Below are positions 1 through 7,475 of a stretch of DNA of 64,000 nucleotides, one piece after another. Position 1 is the stretch's first letter, and each line of letters opens with the position of its first letter. The position numbers and the translations under genes were made by a program. The stretch is from JAPLKB01 sp964532465 (lineage in GTDB: Bacteria > Desulfobacterota > Syntrophorhabdia > Syntrophorhabdales > Syntrophorhabdaceae): NCBI GenBank assembly GCA_964532465.1, contig CAZHHX010000005.1:1-64000 (forward strand), read 5' to 3'. The notes under the pieces are model-generated. The model saw only the letters and a list, made by a program, of their open reading frames with translations. It had not been told where the DNA came from and searched no databases.

Positions 1-2
1 TC

Positions 3-80
3 GGCAGAGGACAGCTTGTCCCGACGCCCTGCTCGATGGAAATAGTTGAATTCAAGAGCGTAATACCTGAGGGATTGTAA
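3..80 (+). CDS. C-terminal fragment of an unknown protein
   Basis: One frame is open from the left edge to a TAA at 78-80 and encodes about 25 residues ending in VEFKSVIPEGL. The other two forward frames stop earlier (15 or 16 codons in). The composition is protein-like, so this is probably the tail of a gene that starts outside the window. Nothing in it identifies a family, and chance cannot be excluded at this length. Confidence 0.4.
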   Translation, partial: GRGQLVPTPCSMEIVEFKSVIPEGL

Positions 81-113
81 CTGCTTAATTTATTGGTGTG
101 ATTTTTTATAAGC

Positions 114-159
114 TTCTCCCCCGGGAGAACGCCCCCCTCGTCTTTTAGATGAGGGGGGC
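114..159. terminator. Two adjacent hairpins downstream of the left-edge gene
   Basis: A small hairpin (7-bp arms 114-120 and 123-129) is followed by a strong one: arms 131-142 and 148-159, 12 nt each with a single G/T-type mismatch, loop TTTTA. No clear T-tract follows the second stem, so it is either a non-canonical terminator or a structured intergenic element. It separates the left-edge fragment from the receiver-domain gene. Confidence 0.45.
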
Positions 160-273
160 CAGTATCCTGATAGTAACAGCTTGACAATCCAAACAATAAA
201 GCCTCTTGAGAGAATACATAAGGATATGGAACGGAACAAATAAATGAAAATAAAAAACTTTAAGCGATGAGAG

Positions 274-699
274 ATGGATCTTTTCAAAGAACTGAGAAAG
301 GCTAAAATACTACTCATAGACGATGATAAGTGGATAAGGAATTCCTTAGCCATGTTCTTTGAAGGGGAAGGATGCTGCCTGACCGTATGCGAAACTGCCG
401 AAGAAGGACTGGAAGCTTTAAAAAATCAGGATTACCGGACAATTATTGCGGATTATCGCCTGCCCGGTATGGATGGCCTGGAATTTTTCAAATTGATACA
501 GGAATCTCATCGCGGTATATTGAAGCTGCTTATTACAGCTTACGGCAATCAAAATATCTTCGCAGAGGCAGAAGCTATAGAAGTAGGGACGGTAATTCAA
601 AAACCCTTTACTGTTGAGATTCTTAAACAGTCTCTATTGGGGCAGCTAAAAATAAACAGTCGGAAAGTCCGTGAGAGAAAAATAAAAAATGATAAATAA
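274..699 (+). CDS. Single-domain response regulator (CheY-like receiver)
   Basis: This 141-residue protein is essentially one receiver domain. The acidic pocket is Asp16-Asp18 (LLIDDD), the phospho-acceptor is Asp60 in ADYRLPGMDG, the switch Thr is Thr88 (LLITAYG) and the conserved Lys is Lys110 (QKPF). A short basic tail follows and there is no output domain, so it should act through protein contacts, as phosphorelay or CheY-type regulators do. No histidine kinase lies next to it, and its partner is unknown. The start follows a purine-rich stretch (GATGAGAG). The next gene is convergent. Confidence 0.85.
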   Translation: MDLFKELRKAKILLIDDDKWIRNSLAMFFEGEGCCLTVCETAEEGLEALKNQDYRTIIADYRLPGMDGLEFFKLIQESHRGILKLLITAYGNQNIFAEAEAIEVGTVIQKPFTVEILKQSLLGQLKINSRKVRERKIKNDK

Positions 700-732
700 T
701 ATCAGATAAAGTTGCTTCCTGCCAATTCGGTT

Positions 733-2115
733 TCATCCGAAATAAATATCTCCTTGTATATCCAGTTCTTTTCCTTTTACCTTTTCTTTAAGCCCTTCCA
801 TATCTAATGCGAAAAGCGGGCTTATCTCCACCTGAGCCATGGACGGTATTTTAACTCCTGCATTTTCAAGCCAGCTCTTGTGCAGGTTATTCATAGCAAC
901 ACGGGCTGTGTCCGGAGAATCAGCCCCATCCCTGTTTTTAATCGGAGAAAATTCTTCTTCGCGTATTACTTCCATACAGCATGTTCTTTCTGCAAGAGGG
1001 ATTGTATCAAATACAAATGTTTCGAATTTCCATGAATCCAAATTTGTTAATAAACCCATGTTATCTTTGATTTCAACTGTTTTATGGGCACAATGATGGG
1101 GAACTGCGTAGCCGCGATGGTTTATATGTTGAATAAAATCAAGGGAGAATGCATGAATTGCGGTGTTTCCTGCCCAATAGCGTATATTTCCATTTTCATC
1201 AATGGCTGACATAAATTCAGGAGGCAAGTCACTGTATTCGGCAATCCCGTCTTTTCCATTTATTGAAAGATAAATACCCACTTTTTCATCTATATTCGTT
1301 CGCCTGACAACCTTTGTCGATACCTGGGATTTTAATATTGCGTGGTAACCCAGAAAAACAGGGTCAGCTATTTTAACAAGAGGGTTGTCCACTTGACAGT
1401 AGAAAAGTTCTGTGAAACCTTTTTTCATTAAATCACGGAGCAGTCCTGAATCGTGAAGCGCCTTAAGGGATCCTCCATGACCATCGGGATTTGTGAACAA
1501 ATTGATTTCGTCTTTAAGAATCAATTTTCCGTCAGGTGTAATGCTGGGGATCATGCCTTGCATGAAAAACCGTACTGTGTTTTTTTCAAGGCCGAAATAG
1601 GCCTGTGACTCAAAATAGTCTATTGTATCAGCATGATTTTCTTCGCTGGTCATGATCAACAGAGGCATGGAACTGTTGTATTTTTCGATGATGGCTTTAA
1701 TTGATTCGGCAAAAAGTTGAAATAATGTTTTTTTCTTAATAGGTGTAGCAGGAAATGTACCCTTCGGTCCTTCGAAACCGAGCCTTGATCCCTGACCGCC
1801 TGCAACAATTAAAACAGCCACTTTTTGATCCCGGATTAGTGATTCTCCTGAAGCTCGCGCTTTTTCGTAAAAAGCTTTTTCTTCAGGCGTTTCAGGAATT
1901 GAGATGATTTCAGCAGGTTTAATATCTTTAAGGTGGCGTGAAAGGTCTTGTTTATTGGAAAAAGATTTATGTAATGAAAATACGAGATCAATATCCAGCT
2001 TGTCGAGATTTTTCAGAAACAGGTTTTGCTTTTCAGTCGGCAGGGCATGATAGTGACCCACTACATGATGCTGTTCATATTTATTTAAAATGTCAAGAAA
2101 CGATCTATCTGTCAT
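733..2115 (-). CDS. UDPGP-family uridylyltransferase (UDP-sugar pyrophosphorylase)
   Basis: The 460-residue protein belongs to the eukaryotic-type UDPGP family, which joins UTP and a sugar 1-phosphate (glucose-1-P or HexNAc-1-P) to give UDP-sugar and pyrophosphate in the cytosol. The nucleotide loop VAGGQGSRLGFEGPKGTFP lies near residue 100, QVDNPLVKIADP near the middle, and GNTAIHAFS follows. The overall pattern is closer to UDP-GlcNAc/GalNAc pyrophosphorylases (UAP1 type) than to bacterial GalU, but the exact sugar cannot be read from sequence. It could supply donors to the polysaccharide locus further along. It is monocistronic and divergent from the nuclease-like gene. Confidence 0.85.
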   Translation of the reverse strand: MTDRSFLDILNKYEQHHVVGHYHALPTEKQNLFLKNLDKLDIDLVFSLHKSFSNKQDLSRHLKDIKPAEIISIPETPEEKAFYEKARASGESLIRDQKVAVLIVAGGQGSRLGFEGPKGTFPATPIKKKTLFQLFAESIKAIIEKYNSSMPLLIMTSEENHADTIDYFESQAYFGLEKNTVRFFMQGMIPSITPDGKLILKDEINLFTNPDGHGGSLKALHDSGLLRDLMKKGFTELFYCQVDNPLVKIADPVFLGYHAILKSQVSTKVVRRTNIDEKVGIYLSINGKDGIAEYSDLPPEFMSAIDENGNIRYWAGNTAIHAFSLDFIQHINHRGYAVPHHCAHKTVEIKDNMGLLTNLDSWKFETFVFDTIPLAERTCCMEVIREEEFSPIKNRDGADSPDTARVAMNNLHKSWLENAGVKIPSMAQVEISPLFALDMEGLKEKVKGKELDIQGDIYFG

Positions 2116-2129
2116 ATTTGTTTGATTAT

Positions 2130-2157
2130 ATTATACAGAAAACAGCGGCATACTCAA
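2130..2157 (-). promoter_or_regulatory. Candidate sigma70-type promoter for the UDPGP gene
   Basis: On the minus strand, TTGAGT (2157-2152) is followed after 16 bp by a perfect TATAAT (2135-2130), about 15 nt before the start codon at 2115. The leader would be very short. It is a motif match only. Confidence 0.4.
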
Positions 2158-2315
2158 AAGATAAATGCAGTTTGTCGCGCATAAAAAACAGATATCACTT
2201 ATCTCTGTACCGCGCCGTGTTCTTCTGTTATAATATTTTGTGATTCAACAAAGCCATGTTTTAGACGCAAACAGTTTATAGCGTTAATCTGTAAATATGG
2301 CTAAGATGAGCTTAC

Positions 2316-2957
2316 ATGATACGATTGTCATCAATAAGGCCACACGTCATATTTGCCGCTTTTTTTATTCTGTTGCATTTGACCTTACAGGCGGAAAATA
2401 CTATCAGTCTTTCTAAGGACAGAAGCACCGTAAAGGATAATGCAGCCATACAGACGGATGGCTCTCTTTCACCGGCCTATGAGGCCGCGCTCCAGGCTCA
2501 GGACGCCCTTTTCCAGGCGCGAAAATTTGCCGTTATTGTTCGTGTTGTTGATGGAGATACCATTAAGGTCAACTACGGCGGTAAGAATGAGTATCTTAAT
2601 CTTGCAGGCATAAACGCGCCGGAAAACAGGCTGAGCAGAAAAGCGAAGAGCGAAGCCATGGCAAGCGGAGAAAATCTGCTGACCATTGTTTCCATAGGAA
2701 TCGAAGCTGAAAGGTTCATGGAAAGTCATGTTAAAAAAGGGGATATTGTAACCATTGAATTCGATATCGAAACAAGAGACGCAAATGGCATGCTCCAGGG
2801 ATACGTTTTCCTGTCCGACGGAAAAATGTTGAATGAAGAAATTGTAAGGTCCGGATACGCGAATGTTGTTAACGGTCATCGCAACGTGAAATATCAGCAG
2901 AGACTCATGAAGGCGTATAAGGAAGCTAAAATGCACAAGAGGGGACTATGGGAGTAG
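2316..2957 (+). CDS. Exported SNase-like (thermonuclease-fold) protein, probably catalytically impaired
   Basis: The first 26 or so residues form a signal peptide (basic start, hydrophobic core, LQA before Glu27), so the protein is exported. Residues 70-213 match the staphylococcal nuclease fold: VVDGDTIKV with Asp81 (equivalent to Asp21), INAPE with Glu103 (Glu43), and DGKMLNEEIVRSGYA. Three key catalytic positions look replaced: Arg35 by Asn95, Asp40 by Asn100 and Arg87 by about Met159. In the known enzyme both arginines and the calcium-binding Asp matter for catalysis, so this copy may bind rather than cut nucleic acid. The gene is not in an obvious operon. Confidence 0.8.
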   Translation: MIRLSSIRPHVIFAAFFILLHLTLQAENTISLSKDRSTVKDNAAIQTDGSLSPAYEAALQAQDALFQARKFAVIVRVVDGDTIKVNYGGKNEYLNLAGINAPENRLSRKAKSEAMASGENLLTIVSIGIEAERFMESHVKKGDIVTIEFDIETRDANGMLQGYVFLSDGKMLNEEIVRSGYANVVNGHRNVKYQQRLMKAYKEAKMHKRGLWE

Positions 2958-2963
2958 GTATAG

Positions 2964-3005
2964 ATTTATTATATTTCTAAACAATTATAATAAATAGTTT
3001 TTTTT
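2964..3005. terminator. Convergent-gene terminator (AT-rich stem plus T8)
   Basis: Perfect 10-bp arms at 2964-2973 and 2986-2995 with a 12-nt loop are followed two bases later by eight T residues (2998-3005). The hairpin lies just after the nuclease-like gene stop and just before the 3' end of rarA, where a terminator is expected. The stem is all A/T, so its strength is uncertain. Confidence 0.6.
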
Positions 3006-3013
3006 AAATATAT

Positions 3014-4330
3014 TTAACCACTGCTTCCTATATATATCCTTCTTACTTTTTCCATAAAATCTTTCAGTTTCTTTTCCTGACCCCTGTCCGTTGGTTGATA
3101 GTATCTCCTGTTTTTCATTTCATCGGGAAAATATGACTGTTTGACAATTGCATTATCAAAATCGTGGGGGTACAGATAGCCGTCACCGTAACCCATCTCT
3201 CCCATAAGTTTTGTAGGCGCGTTTCGTATATGCATGGGAACAGGATATTCAGGCAGGTTTTTCATTTCTTTACTTACCCTGTTATAAGCTATATAGACGG
3301 CATTACTCTTTTCGGACAGAGAAAGATATATACATGCCTGCGCAAGGGCAAGGTAGCCCTCAGGAGGCCCTATAAATTTAAAAGCCTCTATTGCCGAGAT
3401 TGTGAGAGTTAAGGCGAAGGGATCGGCGTTACCGATATCTTCCGACGCGGATCGCACCATCCTCCTCATAATATATAAGGGATCTTCACCGCCTTCTATC
3501 ATGCGTGTAAGCCAGTAAAGCGCTGCATCCGCGTCGGAACCCCTCATGCTTTTGTGGAACGCGCTGATGAGGTCGTAATGCATCTCGCCTTTCTTGTCAT
3601 ATACTGCAATATTTCTCTGATATGCCTCTTTCAGCACATCGCGATCAACAACCAATTCACCTTTCCCTTCTTTTTTTACCATCTTGCAGCATACTTCCAG
3701 AAGATTGAGCGCCTTTCTCGCATCACCGTTGGATAAAAGAGCAAGCTCTTCCATAATGTGTTCATTAATTTGCAGGGGTGATGCCTTTAATTCAACGTCT
3801 TCCTTTAATGCTCTTTTTATTATGATTACCATCTCATTAACAGTAAGCGGGTTTAACGTCAGCACCTTCATCCTTGACAGCAGGGGGGAGATAATTTCAA
3901 AAGAGGGGTTTTCCGTTGTTGCGCCAATGAGGATTATGTCGCCGTTTTCAACGTGCGGGAGGAACGTGTCCTGCTGGAGTTTGTTAAATCTGTGAAACTC
4001 ATCAATAAAGAGAATGATTTTACGCAGTTTTGACTTCTGTATAGCCTCTTTGACTTCCTTTATCCCGATATTTACCGCGCTCAATGATATAAAAGGAAGA
4101 TTCACCTCTTTACCGATAATCCAACCGATTGTTGTTTTTCCGACGCCGCTTGGCCCCCATAAGATGAGAGAAGGTAAATCCTTTTTTTCAAGGAGCACCT
4201 TCAGAAGTTTTCCTTCTCCGAGGATATGTCCCTGGCCGACAAAGGCATCGAGACTCCTTGGCCTCATCCTGTCTGCAAGAGGTTTTCGGGAATCTTTTTC
4301 CTGAGGGTCCAAGTCTTTGAATAATTCCAT
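3014..4330 (-). CDS. rarA: Replication-associated recombination protein A (AAA+ ATPase)
   Basis: This is a 438-residue clamp-loader-like AAA+ ATPase of the RarA/MgsA/WRNIP1 family, which acts at stalled replication forks and single-strand DNA gaps. The Walker A motif is GPSGVGKTT (about residue 60), Walker B is LFIDEFHRF, and sensor 1 is GATTENPSFE. The C-terminal half carries the family tetramerisation region (HKSMRGSDADAALYWLTRM, then HIRNAPTKLMGEMGYG). Length is normal for the family. It is flanked by the terminator on its 3' side and the LysR gene upstream on the same strand, with a 138-nt gap, so probably separate transcription. Confidence 0.95.
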   Translation of the reverse strand: MELFKDLDPQEKDSRKPLADRMRPRSLDAFVGQGHILGEGKLLKVLLEKKDLPSLILWGPSGVGKTTIGWIIGKEVNLPFISLSAVNIGIKEVKEAIQKSKLRKIILFIDEFHRFNKLQQDTFLPHVENGDIILIGATTENPSFEIISPLLSRMKVLTLNPLTVNEMVIIIKRALKEDVELKASPLQINEHIMEELALLSNGDARKALNLLEVCCKMVKKEGKGELVVDRDVLKEAYQRNIAVYDKKGEMHYDLISAFHKSMRGSDADAALYWLTRMIEGGEDPLYIMRRMVRSASEDIGNADPFALTLTISAIEAFKFIGPPEGYLALAQACIYLSLSEKSNAVYIAYNRVSKEMKNLPEYPVPMHIRNAPTKLMGEMGYGDGYLYPHDFDNAIVKQSYFPDEMKNRRYYQPTDRGQEKKLKDFMEKVRRIYIGSSG

Positions 4331-4468
4331 AACTTATAGAAAATAACAGTTTAAAGATATTGTTTTCAAGATAATAAGCTTTGTAATGGAAAATGGTTTA
4401 TGTAACACGGGTTCGGAAAATGGGGTAACACCCACTACGACATATGATGAATCTGGAAATGATAAATA

Positions 4469-5383
4469 TTAGTTTTCAGACAGAACGTAATCAAAATGTT
4501 CTCTTATGATAGTAAAAAAACCTTCTATAACTGGAGACGAGGAAGCTTCTTTGTTTGTAAGAATATCAATTCCAAGCCAAATTTCACCATCCTCGACAGG
4601 GATAATTGTAAGAGTGCCGTTGGCGAGTTCTTCTCTTATATTCGGTTGAAACATCAGCGCTATCCCCTTTTTCTGTTTCGCCAGTGTTTTTGCGAACTCA
4701 ATATTGTCAACTTCAGCGCCGATTTGAGGTTTCAAACCTCTTGAAATAAAATTATTAAATATTAATTCATATGCCACAGATCCTTCAGGCTGAATAATGA
4801 GGGGATAACGGGCCAGATCTTTCCATGTTATCGGTAGTTCAATTTCCATCGGGTACTCGGGGCTTGCCACAAAAACCAACTTTTCTACCTTGGGGGGGAT
4901 ACGAAAAACATTTAATCTTTCGTTGAGGTTGGATAATGGACCTACAATACATATGTCATGCCTGAAGTCGAGCAACTCTTCCGCAAGTTTTCTCGAAGGT
5001 CCCTCCCGCACAGTTACCCGGACAGATGGATAAAGCTCCTTGAATCTATCTATCATACCCATAAGATACAGCATTAATGTTCCTGCTATCCCAACATGCA
5101 GGTTGTTTAATTTATAACTTTTCAAAAAATTATCAGTCATTATTGCATGATCAAGAAGCTCTTCCGCGTAGACAAATAGCCTTTCTCCTGCTTTGGTGAG
5201 ATGAGCGCGCTTTTTCTTTATGTTGACGAGCTTTACCCCGTATTGAACCTCCAGGGCCCTTATCTGTTGGGTGACTGCAGATTGTGTGACAAAGAGTTTT
5301 TCGGCAGCTTCGCTGAAGCTTTTTTCTTTGGCAACATAATAAAAGGAAATTATATGTTGAAGATTGACTTGGGGTGGCCTCAT
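4469..5383 (-). CDS. LysR-family transcriptional regulator, likely controller of the divergent operon
   Basis: The 304-residue protein has an N-terminal winged helix-turn-helix (FSEAAEKLFVTQSAVTQQIR, residues 19-38) and a C-terminal effector-binding domain (from about residue 90) of usual LysR length. It is divergent from the carboxylase operon at 5726, separated by a repeat-rich 342-bp region, which is the classic LysR layout. It therefore probably senses the pathway substrate or an intermediate and switches that operon. The inducer is unknown. Confidence 0.9.
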   Translation of the reverse strand: MRPPQVNLQHIISFYYVAKEKSFSEAAEKLFVTQSAVTQQIRALEVQYGVKLVNIKKKRAHLTKAGERLFVYAEELLDHAIMTDNFLKSYKLNNLHVGIAGTLMLYLMGMIDRFKELYPSVRVTVREGPSRKLAEELLDFRHDICIVGPLSNLNERLNVFRIPPKVEKLVFVASPEYPMEIELPITWKDLARYPLIIQPEGSVAYELIFNNFISRGLKPQIGAEVDNIEFAKTLAKQKKGIALMFQPNIREELANGTLTIIPVEDGEIWLGIDILTNKEASSSPVIEGFFTIIREHFDYVLSEN

Positions 5384-5462
5384 TTAAGAATTCTAAATTA
5401 TTACAAATAATGAGTCAATCTAATTGTATTCCAACAGATTTTTTGCTGGGTTTATCCTCTAA

Positions 5463-5522
5463 ATTAATTGACAGCTAATGAATTCATTAGAAGGTATGAC
5501 TTGAATGTATACATTAATTGAC
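5463..5522. promoter_or_regulatory. Operator-like repeat cluster between the LysR gene and the carboxylase operon
   Basis: Two identical direct repeats, ATTAATTGAC, start exactly 50 bp apart (5463-5472 and 5513-5522). Between and overlapping them are a perfect 16-bp palindrome CTAATGAATTCATTAG (5475-5490) and a perfect 12-bp palindrome AATGTATACATT (5504-5515). The cluster lies directly upstream of the candidate operon promoter. Dyads of this kind spread over about 50-60 bp fit LysR recognition and activation sites. The protein that binds is inferred from position. The rest of the 5384-5725 gap is an unremarkable leader. Confidence 0.6.
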
Positions 5523-5530
5523 TGAAAATG

Positions 5531-5558
5531 TTTACAGGATATGGATTTTAAATATACT
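5531..5558 (+). promoter_or_regulatory. Candidate promoter of the carboxylase operon
   Basis: TTTACA (5531-5536) and TATACT (5553-5558) are spaced by 16 bp, immediately downstream of the repeat cluster. Transcription would start near 5565, leaving a leader of about 160 nt. A strong AAGGAGG at 5707-5713 lies 12 nt before the first start codon. Confidence 0.5.
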
Positions 5559-5725
5559 AATGATTTTGAATTGCCCAATGCTTAAGAATGATGGAAAAGC
5601 GTGAAATAAAGAAACGAATTACCCCGGGCAATATCAAGGGATAGTTAGCCACGTGGAACCATCTCGAAACAAGCTTCAGGATATGAACAAACGGGGCAAT
5701 CCACAAAAAGGAGGGTTACAACAAC

Positions 5726-7474
5726 ATGAATAAAATAGAATTTGTCGATCAGACCATACGGGATGCGCAACAGAGTCTGTGGGGTTATATTATGAGGACC
5801 GACCATATTACCCCTATTGCGGAGATAATGGATAAGGTTGGATATAAAGCCATTACAGTGGTAGGCAGTCAGGCATTTACAATACAGGTGCGTAACCTCA
5901 ATGAGGATCCCTGGGAGAGAATGCGGATACTTTCCAAGTTGATAACCAGAACACCTCTCCGCGGGTCTTACCAGACAGGAAGCCTCTCCTCCTTTGATCT
6001 GAGCACTCCCCGCGATATCATCAGTCTCTGGATCAAGCGATCACTTGCCAATGGAGTAAAAAGTTTCTGGATATGCGATTACCAGGAGAATATGGAAAGG
6101 TTCCGCTACTTTGCAGAATTAGCCAAGGCCGAAGGCGCCGAGATTGTGCCGTCTCTCATGTATACCTCCAGTCCTGTCCATACCAGTGAACACTGGGCGC
6201 AAAAGATACGGATGATAGCAGAGGTGAAAGATTGTGTTGATCGGATCATGATAGAGGATGCGTCAGGAGTCATAACACCGGAAGATACGCGGAAACTCGT
6301 GTCCACTGTTCTGAAGAATTGCGACGGACTGCCCATTGAATTTCACTCTCACTGCAATGTAGGACTTGCTCCCCAGTGTTATATCGAGGCTATCAAATTA
6401 GGGGTTACAACAGTGCATACGGCTGTTATGCCTCTTGCCAACGGCACCTCTCTGCCGGCTACAGAGAGTATCCTAAAGAATGCCAAGCGTTTGGGATTTA
6501 CATCAGACCTCGATGAGGATGCCCTTGCAAAGGTTTCAGAACATTTTAGAAAAATTGCTGAAAAGGAGGGTCTGCCCATTGGAATGCCGATGGAATATGA
6601 CCTCTTTCATTTTGAGCATCAGGTGCCCGGCGGCATGATGTCTAATCTTACGAGACAACTCAGGGAAGTAGGTATGGAAAAGCGCCTGCCCGAAATCCTG
6701 GAGGAAGTTGTTCTGGTACGGAAGGATTTTGGATATCCTGTAATGGCAACGCCCTATTCGCAGATTGTAGGGGCGCAGGCTATAGAGAACGTAATCCTTG
6801 GCGAGAGATATAAACAGGTCACTGATGAGGCTATAAAGTACGTTCTGGGGTATTATGGGGAGCCGGTTGTCCCTGTTGATCAGAATGTCAAAGACAGGAT
6901 AATGAGCTTGCCCAGAACCAGAGAATTTCTCAACTGGGCGCCTGAAGGGTACCTTAAAACCGTTGAGGAAATCCGTAAAGAGGCTGGCGCTGATCTTTCT
7001 GATGACGACCTTTTGCTAAAACTGCTTATTCCGGGACAATCTTTGAGAAACGGTAAACCTGAGAAAAAAATAGTCAAAACAATGGTAAAACCAGCGGCAT
7101 CAGGCGCTGTGCCTGTAGATTTTCCCAGGGAATTCAGCGTGGATGTAGATGGGGAGGTATTTAACGTCAAAATTTCACCTCTTTGGGATGGAAGCGAAAA
7201 CACAACAGCAGCCCGGCAACAGGACGATTCCAAAACATCAAGAAAACCGGTTAAGCTGCCCGCAGGTGCTGTTCTCTCCGGAATGGCAGGGCTGGTCCTT
7301 TCATTTGAAGTAAAAGTGGGCGATCAGGTAAAAGCAGGCGATCTTGTGGCAATAGTTGAAGCAATGAAAATGAGAAGGCACGTCAACTGTCCGCACGGCG
7401 GAGTGGTAAAAGAAATTTGTGCCCATGAAGGCGAAATTATTGAACCTGAAGACCTTCTCATGGTGGTGGTGTAA
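5726..7474 (+). CDS. Biotin-dependent carboxyltransferase subunit with biotinyl domain (PycB/OadA-like, divergent)
   Basis: The order is an HMGL-like TIM barrel (residues about 4-270), a conserved carboxylase region, then a C-terminal biotinyl domain with the biotin lysine in VEAMKMRRH. Metal ligands Asp13 (TIRDAQQS) and His207/His209 (FHSHC) are kept. The lysine that is carbamylated in pyruvate carboxylase and oxaloacetate decarboxylase (KDMAG motif) is Glu177 here (IEDASG). The pyruvate-contacting Arg of the LLRGQN motif aligns with Gln in GSYQTG. GTSQP has become GTSLP. These changes argue against pyruvate or oxaloacetate as substrate. It pairs with the biotin carboxylase one base downstream and is the first gene of the operon. 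Confidence 0.85.
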   Translation: MNKIEFVDQTIRDAQQSLWGYIMRTDHITPIAEIMDKVGYKAITVVGSQAFTIQVRNLNEDPWERMRILSKLITRTPLRGSYQTGSLSSFDLSTPRDIISLWIKRSLANGVKSFWICDYQENMERFRYFAELAKAEGAEIVPSLMYTSSPVHTSEHWAQKIRMIAEVKDCVDRIMIEDASGVITPEDTRKLVSTVLKNCDGLPIEFHSHCNVGLAPQCYIEAIKLGVTTVHTAVMPLANGTSLPATESILKNAKRLGFTSDLDEDALAKVSEHFRKIAEKEGLPIGMPMEYDLFHFEHQVPGGMMSNLTRQLREVGMEKRLPEILEEVVLVRKDFGYPVMATPYSQIVGAQAIENVILGERYKQVTDEAIKYVLGYYGEPVVPVDQNVKDRIMSLPRTREFLNWAPEGYLKTVEEIRKEAGADLSDDDLLLKLLIPGQSLRNGKPEKKIVKTMVKPAASGAVPVDFPREFSVDVDGEVFNVKISPLWDGSENTTAARQQDDSKTSRKPVKLPAGAVLSGMAGLVLSFEVKVGDQVKAGDLVAIVEAMKMRRHVNCPHGGVVKEICAHEGEIIEPEDLLMVVV

Positions 7475-7475
7475 C

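Noticed and set aside
131..159. CRISPR-like or tRNA-like structure from the GC-rich hairpin.
   Set aside because: Single hairpin without repeats or cloverleaf. No CRISPR array or tRNA was seen anywhere in the window.
839..1096. Open frame antisense to the UDPGP gene, as an example of many antisense frames.
   Set aside because: It mirrors a well-supported gene on the other strand and has no ribosome site or family pattern. Similar shadow frames across the window were left out.
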